From NCBI RefSeq assembly GCF_014645355.1, contig NZ_BMLS01000001.1, positions 806,001 to 870,000 on the forward strand: a DNA stretch of 64,000 bases, given 5' to 3'. This DNA is from Bowmanella pacifica. Lineage in GTDB: Bacteria; Pseudomonadota; Gammaproteobacteria; Enterobacterales; Alteromonadaceae. Below are positions 25,161-34,001 of the stretch, piece after piece (position 1 is the first letter of the stretch; each line of letters begins with the position of its first letter). The position numbers and the translations under genes are program-made. Below the pieces are notes generated by a model that saw nothing but the letters and a program-made list of their open reading frames with translations, searched no databases and was not told the origin of the DNA.

Positions 25161-26525
25161 TTACAAAATAGGTTCGATACCCGCCGCTTGCAGGCGGCTG
25201 AGCATAGGTTGTAAATGGCGCTGATAATGCCGCCATTTGCCCAGTGACGAGGTATACAAAGGTTGACGCACCTGATTGGCACTGGCGGTGGTGGAGGCCT
25301 GACGGTTGTGCTCAAAGGCCAGGCATTCGTCCTGCCAGTCCAGTTCGCAGTAAGCCAGCAGCTTTTTCAGCTCAGCACGGGGCGCTTGCACCAGCGCTTC
25401 ATAATCCAGGGTGTAAATCACGCCCGGCATCACCTGATGCCAATGGGTCATTAACTGCCGGTAGCCAATAAAGTACGCCGCCAGTTCATCCTGCTGGTAG
25501 GAAAATGGATAGGCATTCTGAAACAGCTGCTTATACACCGCAAAGCAGGTATCCATAGGGTTACGCCGCACCTCAATGATCTTGGCATTGGGCAGGGCCA
25601 GATGAATTAATCCGGCATACAGGTAATTAAAGGGTAGCTTGTCAATTACCCGGGGCTCGGTGCCCCGCAACGGCTTAAGGGAGTCCAGATAGGTCTGACC
25701 GACCCTGGCAAAATCCAGCTCGGCGGATTGGGCAATTAAGCTGAGCCGGTCCTGACAGGACAAGCCCTGGGCGCTGACTTCGGCCAGCATCGACAAGGCA
25801 AAATTATTAATCTCCCCGCAGGAATGCACCTGACAATGGGCCGATAACATCCGCTCCACTAGCGTGGTACCCGTGCGCGGCATGCCGATAACAAAAATAG
25901 GATCGGGCTGCATGCAGCCCTTTGGCTCGGCAAAGCGCTCGGCCGGGTAGGCCTTAGCTATGGCCTGCATCACCTGCAAATCCCCTTCAACCTGATAGTC
26001 CATATGCTGGCGGCGAAGCTGTGCACCCTCTTGCAGGGCCTGAAAGGATGCCTCGTAATCGCCCAAATCATCCAGTTCCTTGGCCAGTGCAAACTGCAAA
26101 CTTACCTTAGCGGTGGGATGCTGCGCCTGCTGCAGGGCATGGCGCAATTGCGGAATATGATTATCCGCCAGGGTCTGGGTATTCAGCTGTGCCAGCAAAT
26201 GCCAGGCTTCGTGATCCTGGGGATTCAGTGCCAGGGCCTTTTGCAGACTGTGCTGGGCCTGGTCTATACGCCCGACAAAACGCTGCACTGTGGCCAGATT
26301 GTAGTGATGATCGGCCGCATCCGGAGCAAGTTGGACAGCCCGTTCAAACAGCCCCATGGCCTGGTCATAGTGTTTAAGCTGGTTGAATACCAAGCCCAGT
26401 TCGGAATGCCAGCGCGCCTGGTCAGGCAAAATGCTGGCCAGCCTCAGAGCTTCGGCGGTGGCCAGAGTAAGCTGGTTATTACCGAGTAGCTTTTTAATGC
26501 GGTTAAGTTGTTGATGTAAATCCAT
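25161..26525 (-). CDS. TPR-repeat sulfotransferase
   Basis: 454 residues. The N-terminal 200 residues are TPR repeats (RWHSELGLVFNQLKHYDQAM, ADHHYNLATVQRFVGRIDQA, EAWHLLAQLNTQ). The C-terminal half is a sulfotransferase domain with the PAPS-binding loop IFVIGMPRTGTTLVERML (about residues 250-270) and the 3'-phosphate motif EVRRNPMDTCFAVY (about 329-342). It should transfer sulfate from PAPS to a hydroxyl or amine. TPR-sulfotransferases often sit beside TonB receptors in marine Proteobacteria; here it follows the receptor at 26600-29089 by about 75 bases. The acceptor is unknown. Confidence 0.88.
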   Translation of the reverse strand: MDLHQQLNRIKKLLGNNQLTLATAEALRLASILPDQARWHSELGLVFNQLKHYDQAMGLFERAVQLAPDAADHHYNLATVQRFVGRIDQAQHSLQKALALNPQDHEAWHLLAQLNTQTLADNHIPQLRHALQQAQHPTAKVSLQFALAKELDDLGDYEASFQALQEGAQLRRQHMDYQVEGDLQVMQAIAKAYPAERFAEPKGCMQPDPIFVIGMPRTGTTLVERMLSAHCQVHSCGEINNFALSMLAEVSAQGLSCQDRLSLIAQSAELDFARVGQTYLDSLKPLRGTEPRVIDKLPFNYLYAGLIHLALPNAKIIEVRRNPMDTCFAVYKQLFQNAYPFSYQQDELAAYFIGYRQLMTHWHQVMPGVIYTLDYEALVQAPRAELKKLLAYCELDWQDECLAFEHNRQASTTASANQVRQPLYTSSLGKWRHYQRHLQPMLSRLQAAGIEPIL

Positions 26526-26599
26526 AGCCTACGACTGCTCTATACAATGGCCAGCGACACGGGCTTGTCGCCCGCATCGCCAATTAACCGCTTGTTCGC

Positions 26600-29089
26600 T
26601 CAGAACCGGTAACTGACATTCACACCCACAGTACGAGGGCGGGAAATGTAGTTTTTCTGGTTGTTACCATAATAGTTCTCGAACACGCCGGTGTCGGTTC
26701 CCCAGTAACTGGCAGGATAGCTGCCGGTTACCCCTTCCTCATTGGTCAGGTTTTTAATGTACAGCATGGCTGACCAATCGCCTTTGAGGAACTGCACTGA
26801 GGCATTCCACAGGGAGAAACCGTCAAACTCATCCTGTACGGGGCTGTTAGCCAGCACGGTATTCAACGAGTCTGACTGATAGTAACCACTTAAACGGCTG
26901 ACCATTTCCACATCCGCGCTCACCGCCATGCGATGCACAAAGTTGATGGAAGCCACATGTTCAGACACACCAGGCAAACGGGTACCGGCCAGGGCGCTGA
27001 CGCCGCCGGTTTGCGGCTGGATTAAGTCTTCACTCAGCTCTGCGTCGGTATAGGAATAGCCAAAGCGCATATTCAGTGCATCGGTGAGAACAAAGTTGGC
27101 CTCCAGCTCAATCCCCTGAGTTTCGGCTCTATCACCGTTTTGGGCCATAAAGAAGCCCCACCAGGCGGTGGCCGTGTTCAGCTGCGGGTCGTCCCACACC
27201 ACTTTGTAGATATCCGCCGAATAGCTGAAGGTTTTGTGGTAACCCTTAATTCCCAGCTCATAGTTTTTCACCGTATCCTTGCCATACAAGGCGGCGCTCT
27301 CAGGGTTCAGCTCCTGGAAGGGGCCACTGGTAGGGATGGCGTTGGAGCCGCCGCGACGGAAACCTTCTGAGTAGGTGGCGTACAGCATGGTGTCGTCACG
27401 CAGGTCATAAGACAGATTCAACTTGGTCTGAATATCGTCCTCATCCTGGCTGGGAAAAGCCTCAAAGGGAATATCCTCAGGTTGCAGATAGGCAAAGTAG
27501 GTGGCGGTCTCGTTACTCAGGGTATTTTTAAACCAGCGCAAACCACCGGTAATGCGCAGATCATCCGAGAAGTGATAGGTCAGTTCGCCGTACAGCGCTT
27601 TGTCTTTGAACTGCTCATTACGGATATAACTGAAGTCCATATCGTTGACCGGCGTCACTCCCGTCCACCAGGCGCCGTTAGACGGGCAGCTGTCCCCTAC
27701 TTCATTACAGGCAAAACCGTATTCGGTCAGACCGCGCAGATGGCTGAAGTTGGTGGTGGTGCGCTCCTGATCCATATAGAAAGCACCGATGACCCAATCC
27801 ACCACCGCATCGTTGTCGTTAGATACCAGACGCAGTTCCTGGATCAGGGCCTTGTCTTCAAACCCGGCTTCCACATGGGCGGCCGGACGCGGGTTGCCCG
27901 TGTACAGGGCATTAAACCAGTTAGTAAAACCGACCCCATTGCTACGGTCTGTCACCCACATACTGGTATTGTCACGCCAGCCACTGCCTTTATGGCGATA
28001 GTGGGACGTGCTGGAGGTGAGGGTGGCAAAGCCCAAATCGGCAGACACTTCCAAACTGGTCAGCGACACATCCCGCTCGGCCGGTTCAAGCAGGGTGGAG
28101 CCATTCTCATAGTCATCGTAGGCGTTGCCCAGGTAGTCGGCACCAATAGTGACGGCGCGGCGTCCGCCCACTTCGTCATCCTGATAATTGTGGGTCAGCA
28201 GCAGTTCGATATCGTCGCTCAGATGCCAGATAAGTCCGGCGCGCAGATAGAAAATCTCGACCGTATCCACATCCTCTTTCGACTCATAGCAGGCACCGTT
28301 AAAGGCCAGTTCGCTGGCACTTAAGTTACTGCCAACCGACTGGCAACTGCCATCATCGGCTTTCACCAGTGGAATGCCCTTATCGTCTAACTGATAAAGG
28401 TTAACCTGGTCGATAACCCCGTCGTTATCCATCTGTCCTAAAGAAATACGAAAGGCCGCGTCGTCTCCCAAAGGCTGATTAAATACCGCATCAAAAGACA
28501 GGTTATCGCCCTCGGAGCCGTCGGTCTTGCTCCAGTCAACTGCGACACTGCCTTCCTGTATAGCGGCATCAGGTTTGTTCATGATATAGCGCACCGTTCC
28601 ACCCAAGGCACCGGAGCCATACAGGGTGCCCTGCGGGCCACGCAGCACTTCTACCCGCTGAATGTCTTTGAGCAGGAAGTTGGCGTAAATTGGCGTGCTG
28701 TCCACGTAAGTGGATACGGTGGGCACGGTAGACTGGCCCACATCGGCACCTGACACACTGCCTTCAACGTTGACGCCACGGATCACCATGCTGTTAGCGG
28801 TGCCGGAGTTGCGATGACCACGATCAATCAGGGAAATACCGGCCACGGTACGCAGCAATTCGGTGGATTCGACAATGTTCTGTCCTTCAATTTCCGCACC
28901 TTGTACCGCAGAAATATTGAAAGGCAGCTCTTCCTGCATCATTTGTCGTTGGGTTGCCGTCACCGCTATCCGTTCGATCACGCCTTTTTCTTGTTCCGCG
29001 TCTTGCGCCTGGGCATAACCAACCGACAGGCTGGCAATGGCACTCAGGGCCAGGGCGATTTTACTTTTGTTGAAGTTCAGTTGTGTCAT
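26600..29089 (-). CDS. TonB-dependent receptor of the GABA-linked cluster
   Basis: 829 residues. Signal peptide 1-28 (GYAQA-QD), TonB-box-like IERIAVTATQRQ (about 38-49), plug with KDIQRVEVLRGPQGTLYGSGALGGTVRYI, barrel ending VNVSYRF. This is the large sucrose/siderophore-like receptor class common in Alteromonas and Sphingomonas, different from the FecA-like pair. It heads the run TBDT - TPR-sulfotransferase - MFS - gabD - gabT. GGGTGA lies just before ATG. Possible MocR operator repeats sit 70-100 bases upstream. Ligand unknown; a GABA-containing amide is the working idea. Confidence 0.9.
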   Translation of the reverse strand: MTQLNFNKSKIALALSAIASLSVGYAQAQDAEQEKGVIERIAVTATQRQMMQEELPFNISAVQGAEIEGQNIVESTELLRTVAGISLIDRGHRNSGTANSMVIRGVNVEGSVSGADVGQSTVPTVSTYVDSTPIYANFLLKDIQRVEVLRGPQGTLYGSGALGGTVRYIMNKPDAAIQEGSVAVDWSKTDGSEGDNLSFDAVFNQPLGDDAAFRISLGQMDNDGVIDQVNLYQLDDKGIPLVKADDGSCQSVGSNLSASELAFNGACYESKEDVDTVEIFYLRAGLIWHLSDDIELLLTHNYQDDEVGGRRAVTIGADYLGNAYDDYENGSTLLEPAERDVSLTSLEVSADLGFATLTSSTSHYRHKGSGWRDNTSMWVTDRSNGVGFTNWFNALYTGNPRPAAHVEAGFEDKALIQELRLVSNDNDAVVDWVIGAFYMDQERTTTNFSHLRGLTEYGFACNEVGDSCPSNGAWWTGVTPVNDMDFSYIRNEQFKDKALYGELTYHFSDDLRITGGLRWFKNTLSNETATYFAYLQPEDIPFEAFPSQDEDDIQTKLNLSYDLRDDTMLYATYSEGFRRGGSNAIPTSGPFQELNPESAALYGKDTVKNYELGIKGYHKTFSYSADIYKVVWDDPQLNTATAWWGFFMAQNGDRAETQGIELEANFVLTDALNMRFGYSYTDAELSEDLIQPQTGGVSALAGTRLPGVSEHVASINFVHRMAVSADVEMVSRLSGYYQSDSLNTVLANSPVQDEFDGFSLWNASVQFLKGDWSAMLYIKNLTNEEGVTGSYPASYWGTDTGVFENYYGNNQKNYISRPRTVGVNVSYRF

Positions 29090-29154
29090 TTGTCACCCAA
29101 TTTATAGTTTTTGGCTTGTTGCTTTTTTAAGCTAGGTGAAAAAAAAGAGCCTCG

Positions 29155-29187
29155 TTAGTACCAGTTATCACCTTATGTTGGTACCAA
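29155..29187 (-). promoter_or_regulatory. Candidate MocR/GabR-type operator: GTACCA direct repeats
   Basis: TTAGTACCAG (29155-29164) and TTGGTACCAA (29178-29187) form direct repeats with a 23-base step, in front of the receptor gene. GabR-type regulators bind direct repeats of a similar ACCA core. The second box is also a perfect palindrome. Confidence 0.45.
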
Positions 29188-29188
29188 T

Positions 29189-30070
29189 TCAGTCATCTTG
29201 TAGCGTGGTCGCGTCACCATTCTCCGGGCCAGGTACCTTAAGGGCACCAAGCTGATTAAGGGCCTCGGATGGGGCCAGCGCTGCCTGATAAGCTGGGAAA
29301 ACCACAGGATTATCACGCAGGCTTTTAAGGGGTTGCCCCAGCCCCATTAAGCCGCGTTCACGGGCGCGCCTGAGGGCGCTTAGATCCACTTCAAAGGTAA
29401 TCACTTCGGCCTGGCCGGACGCCTGATGCACAATGTTGCCGTCAAAGTCGCAGACAATAGAACAGCCATTGCCAAGCGGTGGCCCCACGTTGATGTCCAC
29501 GAAGTAGCACTGATTCATCACCGCATTGGCGCGCGCCATCACGGTTTCTTGTTCTCGGTCATTGGTGTTGGTCAAGGTGGGATGAATAATCACTTCTGCG
29601 CCCATCGCCATCAGGCTGCGGGTGGTTTCCGGGAACCAGCCGTCGTAGCAGATAGATACCCCGAAACGGCCGACCTGCGGCACATCAAACACCACAAAGC
29701 GATCGCCGGGACTGACACCTTTTTCGTAGGGCAGAAAGGGGTAAATCTTGCGGTAACGGCTGACCACCTCCCCCTGCGGATTGATCACCGGCGCGGTGTT
29801 GTAGATATGCTCGCCATCGCGCTCGTAGTAAGAACCTGGTACCAGCCACACCCCCAACTTACGGGCCAGTGCAGCGAACCTCTGCTCGGTATCCCCACCA
29901 GCGGGCTCGGCCTTAGTTAAATCAAAACCATGACTGGCCAACTCCCCGACCACCAGCATTTCCACCCAGGGGAAACGCTTTTTAACCCGGGTGATTTCAG
30001 CGCAAATCAGGGCCACATTATTTTGTGCCGCGAGTTCCAGTTGTAACCCGGCAATGCCCATATAACTCAT
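29189..30070 (-). CDS. Carbon-nitrogen hydrolase (nitrilase superfamily amidase)
   Basis: 293 residues. Catalytic triad visible: Glu in VVGELASHG (about residue 43), Lys in YRKIYPFLPYE (about 108) and Cys in GVSICYDGWFPETTR (about 141). The CYDGWFPE form is typical of aliphatic amidase / formamidase-like members. It hydrolyses a C-N bond of an amide, nitrile or N-carbamoyl compound in the cytoplasm; no signal peptide. Start ATG 30070 preceded by AAGGA. It lies between the MocR gene and the receptor on the same strand. In this setting an amide yielding GABA (for example a gamma-aminobutyramide-type compound) is a reasonable but unproven substrate. Confidence 0.85.
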   Translation of the reverse strand: MSYMGIAGLQLELAAQNNVALICAEITRVKKRFPWVEMLVVGELASHGFDLTKAEPAGGDTEQRFAALARKLGVWLVPGSYYERDGEHIYNTAPVINPQGEVVSRYRKIYPFLPYEKGVSPGDRFVVFDVPQVGRFGVSICYDGWFPETTRSLMAMGAEVIIHPTLTNTNDREQETVMARANAVMNQCYFVDINVGPPLGNGCSIVCDFDGNIVHQASGQAEVITFEVDLSALRRARERGLMGLGQPLKSLRDNPVVFPAYQAALAPSEALNQLGALKVPGPENGDATTLQDD

Positions 30071-30178
30071 TGGCAATCCTTGTTTGGTGTTTGTTGTTCT
30101 CTGCTAGCCTAGGGGTAAGTGAGCAAGACACCTAGATCCAGTTTATGCCCCTTGATGGATCCAAATCTGGTAATTGGC

Positions 30179-31990
30179 CTATCTGGCATGCAGTACACCG
30201 TTGACGATCAGCTCGCCATCCAGGTTGTACCATTGAATGCGATTGCCCAGCAGTACTACCCTGAATTGCTGACGCTGGCCATACACCCACTCCTGCCACT
30301 GGCGGCATAAAAGGTCACCTTCTACCCACCAGCGACCAGTGTCACAGTCTTCATCCTGATAGCCGCAGCGCCCGACGATTTCTCCATTAGGGTTAAAGTC
30401 GATGGTGTAGGGGTCACCATACACGGTGGAGCTAATCAGCGCGGCATTGGCCAGGGCGCTGCGAAGCTTGTCACCGGATACGTAATCCAGTTGGATATCT
30501 GGCGCCGGGCTGGTAACCGGCAAGGCCAGGCTGCGCAGTAACTTGGCAAGAATGCGGATACCTTCTTTGATCTTCTCTTTAGGCAGGCTGGTAATCCCCA
30601 AGCGGAAGGTATTTTTTGGGGCGTGCCCGGTACCGTAATAATGATCAATAGGTTCAATCAGAATGCCTTCGCGGGCCGCGTGCACCGCCAACTCCTGCAC
30701 ATCAATATCATCATGCACCTTGACCCAATAAGCGGTGCCGCCAGGGGCGGGAATCGTTTCGGCCAGGGCATGCAGGTTGTAATTAAGCGCATCGCGCAGG
30801 GCCATCCAGCGAGATTTAAGGGTGTTGTCCAGCTTGCGGATAAAAGCGTCGTAATGCCCAAGGGAGAGAAAGTACGCCATGGCCCGCTGATTATTGCGCG
30901 GTGGATAGCCGGACAAAATTCGCCGCAAGGCCCGCGCTTCATTGATGATCTCTGCGGGCCCCACCAGATAACTAAGACGTAACCCCGGCGACAATACCTT
31001 GGACAAGCTGGACAGATAAATCACCCTGTCATCACGATCAATGGCCCGTAATGCCGGCAAGGGCGGGCCAAGAAAATTGTGCTCCAGCGACGCATCGTCC
31101 TCAATAATCAGCGCATTGTGCCGAGCCGCCTCCCGCAACAAGGCCTGACGCCTTACCAGCGGCATAGTGGCATTGGTGGGCAACTGATGGCTGGGCGTCA
31201 CATATACCAGGTTGCAATTGGCCAGACTTTTATCCACTTGCATGCCGGCATCGTCTACCGGCTGATAATGTATCTTGCCGCGCTGATTCTGCACCAACTG
31301 CCTAAACACCGGATTACCGGGTTCTTCAATGGCCACGGTTTTCTCGCTGTCCACCAGCAAATGACAAAGCAGATACAACGCCTGCTGCTCACTGGATACA
31401 ATCAGGATCTGACTTTGATTGGCATTAATACCGCGACTGGGTAGCAACTTAGTGCGAATCTCTTCCAGCAACTGTGGATCGTCGGCATCGGTGGCAAAAG
31501 ACGCCCATTCGTTTACCTCCCGCACGCCGAGGGCCAAACGACTTGCCTCACGCCATTCATGTACCGGAAACAAACTGGTATCAAACAGGTTGTCCAAAAA
31601 CGGATAGGGATAACGGTGCCAGTCCAGCGGCACCCTGAATTCACTGTCGTTGCGGCCGGTACGCACAAAAGCATGCTGCCAGCGATTGCGCTTGTTACTG
31701 TTGAGCTCTTCGGCCGAAGCCAACTCAACTTTGCCGTCAAAAATACGTTCGTTAACAAAAATACCGCTGCGTTCTCGACTGACCAGATAACCTTCGTCCA
31801 TCAACTGCTGATACGCCAGCAACACGGTATTACGGGAAATTTTTAGTTGCTCCGCCAGTTTACGTGACGATGGCAGACGTTTACGAGCCGGCAGTGCGCC
31901 AGACAAGATGGCTTCCACCAACTTCTGCCGCAACTGGCATTGCAGGCTGAGCGCACTGTTTTTTTCTAAATAAATTATCGCCGCCGCCAT
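30179..31990 (-). CDS. MocR-family regulator (GntR + aminotransferase fold) with extra C-terminal domain
   Basis: 603 residues. GntR winged helix at 1-75 (ALPARKRLPSSRKLAEQLKI), linker, then a fold-type I aminotransferase domain about 110-485 with PLP Lys in IYLSSLSKVLSPGLRLSYL. MocR proteins such as GabR sense an amine (GABA with PLP) and activate gabTD. Typical length is 450-500 residues. Here about 105 more residues follow (from about 500), rich in Trp and with three Cys (RCGYQDEDCDTGRWW, LLCRQWQEWVYG, RIQWYNLDGELIV). This looks like a small beta-rich domain resembling DUF995-type sequences; no known MocR role. Start ATG 31990 with AAGGTG upstream. It heads the GABA-linked cluster. Confidence 0.9.
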   Translation of the reverse strand: MAAAIIYLEKNSALSLQCQLRQKLVEAILSGALPARKRLPSSRKLAEQLKISRNTVLLAYQQLMDEGYLVSRERSGIFVNERIFDGKVELASAEELNSNKRNRWQHAFVRTGRNDSEFRVPLDWHRYPYPFLDNLFDTSLFPVHEWREASRLALGVREVNEWASFATDADDPQLLEEIRTKLLPSRGINANQSQILIVSSEQQALYLLCHLLVDSEKTVAIEEPGNPVFRQLVQNQRGKIHYQPVDDAGMQVDKSLANCNLVYVTPSHQLPTNATMPLVRRQALLREAARHNALIIEDDASLEHNFLGPPLPALRAIDRDDRVIYLSSLSKVLSPGLRLSYLVGPAEIINEARALRRILSGYPPRNNQRAMAYFLSLGHYDAFIRKLDNTLKSRWMALRDALNYNLHALAETIPAPGGTAYWVKVHDDIDVQELAVHAAREGILIEPIDHYYGTGHAPKNTFRLGITSLPKEKIKEGIRILAKLLRSLALPVTSPAPDIQLDYVSGDKLRSALANAALISSTVYGDPYTIDFNPNGEIVGRCGYQDEDCDTGRWWVEGDLLCRQWQEWVYGQRQQFRVVLLGNRIQWYNLDGELIVNGVLHAR

Positions 31991-32175
31991 ACATTCACCT
32001 TTTGTTAACATCTGTTTTTACGCTAAAGCAAATTCTCCGGTGATGCAATCTGGCCCCATCAACAGGATAAATGTGGCACTAACCCTGCGATTAAAAAACC
32101 ACCTAACGTTGGCACAACGCATAAAAATACAAAGCGCTTAGCCGAACCATAGCGGCCAACTAAAAGGTGATAACC

Positions 32176-33960
32176 ATGAAAACCACGCACGTTCTGAGTG
32201 CCTTGCTGATGACATCCTGTATGTCATCCACGCAGGCCAGTGGCACAGGGTCGCAAAATCCAGGCGGTGTGGATGATTTTGATCCCCTCAGCGGCAACGG
32301 CAATGTCAGTCGCAGCGACCTGAGTTTTACCACCTTAAGCAGTGCGGCAGATCCGGGCAGTATGGTGAACTTCTCAGCCTATGCGCTACCCGCCAATGCA
32401 GCGCCACCGACCAACACCTTTGAAGGTAGGTTGGTGCTGACTAATGAAGCCACCCGCGGCGGATTCAACGAGGTAAAAGACAGCTTCCGCTACACCGGCA
32501 GCGGCGACACCACACGTAAACATCTGCCCGAATTTGATTACCATTTTGTGCAAACCGGCAGTCATCTGGTGCCCGTGGAACGTGGCATGCTGGCCAATAG
32601 CCATCCTGAATGGGAATACATTCTGGAACCGGGCCGGGTCTGGAATGAAAACGCTGATAACGGCTATACCCGCGCCGCACTGCCCTTCTCTTTGCAGCAA
32701 AAAAATGCCAACTGCATGCACAATGGCGTAATGACCTTTGCCTTTAAAGATGACGGCAGTATCACCCAGGTGGCCTATCAGATTGCCTCAGAAACCTGCT
32801 TGTACTTTCAGGTCGATATGTGGGGTTTACTGGGGGCGACCTACACACCAACACCGGTGGCTAACGCACAAAATATCAAACTGGCCCATCAGGCCGAAGT
32901 GACCGCGCGTATTCCGGTTAAACCCATCAGCGATCTGGCGGTTGATTACCCCGGCACGCAGGTAGCGAATTTCAGCAGCAGTATCAGCAGCCAGCACATG
33001 ACCTTATATGGCTTGTATATCGACGGCACCCATTATCTGGGTGGCTGCCAGACCCGTCAGGGCGCCTATCCATATTGCGAGGCGCTGCGTGTGCCGTCCT
33101 ACTCCACCGCCAAAAGCAATTTTGCCGGCGTGGCGATGATGCGCCTGGAACAAAAGTACAGCAACGTGATGAACCAGAGCATCGCCGGTTTCATCGGCGC
33201 CTGTAACAGCAACGGCAACTGGCAGGATGTCAGCCTGGAAAATGCCGTGGATATGGCCACCGGCAACTACAACCTGAGTGGTTATATGAGTGACGAGGGC
33301 GCCACCCATACCAATGATTTGTTCCTGACCGAAGACCATGCCAGCAAAATTAATTACGCCTGTGGTGAGTACAGCCGTAAGGCCCCCCCAGGCAGCACTT
33401 GGGTGTATCACACCTCAGACACTTACATTGCCGGTACTGTCATGCAGGCGATGGTGAAGCAGCAACAAGGCAGCAGTACGGATATTTTTGCAGACATACT
33501 GCGTGACGAATTATGGAAGCCACTGAATGTCGGTCAGTCAAGCCTGGCGACCCGCCGCACCTACGACAGTGTGGCGCAGCCCTTTGCTGGCTGGGGACTG
33601 AGTTACAATGCCGACGACACGGTGAAACTGGCGCGTTTTCTGTCCATTGACAACGGCATGCTGAACGGTCAGCAAATGCTGGACAGCAACGAACTGAATG
33701 CCGCCTTGCAACGCAACAGCAATGACCATGGGCTGACCCCAACAAGCGGATTTAAATACAAAAACGGCTTCTGGGCCAAAGACATGTCTGCCGACACGGG
33801 CTGCAGCGATCTCTATGTGCCCTTTATGTCAGGCTATGGCGGGATCAGCATAGTGCTGCTGCCCAACGACAGCATTTATTATTACTTCAGTGATAACGAT
33901 GAATTCGGTTGGGCCGACGCCGCTCTGGAATCCCATAATATCCGCAGCTTCTGTCCCTAG
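32176..33960 (+). CDS. Large exported serine hydrolase, beta-lactamase / DD-peptidase fold
   Basis: 594 residues. Signal or lipoprotein start (MKTTHVLSALLMTSCMSS; Cys15 as a possible lipid attachment site). About 270 N-terminal residues with no recognised domain precede a class C beta-lactamase-like domain: SxxK motif Ser310-Lys313 (PSYSTAKSNF), a YHTSDTY motif in the position of YxN, and SGYGG in place of the usual K/H-T-G. Similar proteins include esterases, D-aminopeptidases and 6-aminohexanoate-dimer hydrolase. AAGGTGA precedes ATG. It is divergent from the MocR gene, and the product of either could act on amide-linked compounds handled by the neighbouring cluster; that link is only by position. 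Confidence 0.75.
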   Translation: MKTTHVLSALLMTSCMSSTQASGTGSQNPGGVDDFDPLSGNGNVSRSDLSFTTLSSAADPGSMVNFSAYALPANAAPPTNTFEGRLVLTNEATRGGFNEVKDSFRYTGSGDTTRKHLPEFDYHFVQTGSHLVPVERGMLANSHPEWEYILEPGRVWNENADNGYTRAALPFSLQQKNANCMHNGVMTFAFKDDGSITQVAYQIASETCLYFQVDMWGLLGATYTPTPVANAQNIKLAHQAEVTARIPVKPISDLAVDYPGTQVANFSSSISSQHMTLYGLYIDGTHYLGGCQTRQGAYPYCEALRVPSYSTAKSNFAGVAMMRLEQKYSNVMNQSIAGFIGACNSNGNWQDVSLENAVDMATGNYNLSGYMSDEGATHTNDLFLTEDHASKINYACGEYSRKAPPGSTWVYHTSDTYIAGTVMQAMVKQQQGSSTDIFADILRDELWKPLNVGQSSLATRRTYDSVAQPFAGWGLSYNADDTVKLARFLSIDNGMLNGQQMLDSNELNAALQRNSNDHGLTPTSGFKYKNGFWAKDMSADTGCSDLYVPFMSGYGGISIVLLPNDSIYYYFSDNDEFGWADAALESHNIRSFCP

Positions 33961-33966
33961 CTGACA

Positions 33967-33994
33967 ATAAAAAAGCCCGGCCATAGGCCGGGCT
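33967..33994 (-). terminator. Terminator of the phnZ-like gene
   Basis: 9-base-pair stem AGCCCGGCC/GGCCGGGCT with ATA loop (33974-33994). On the minus strand it runs into TTTTTATT. It also lies just past the stop of the rightward serine hydrolase. Confidence 0.88.
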
Positions 33995-34001
33995 GCAAAG
34001 C

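Noticed and set aside
27482-28324. 280-codon frame opposite the TonB receptor gene
   Set aside because: Antisense shadow of a GC-rich coding region; no ribosome binding site or family match.
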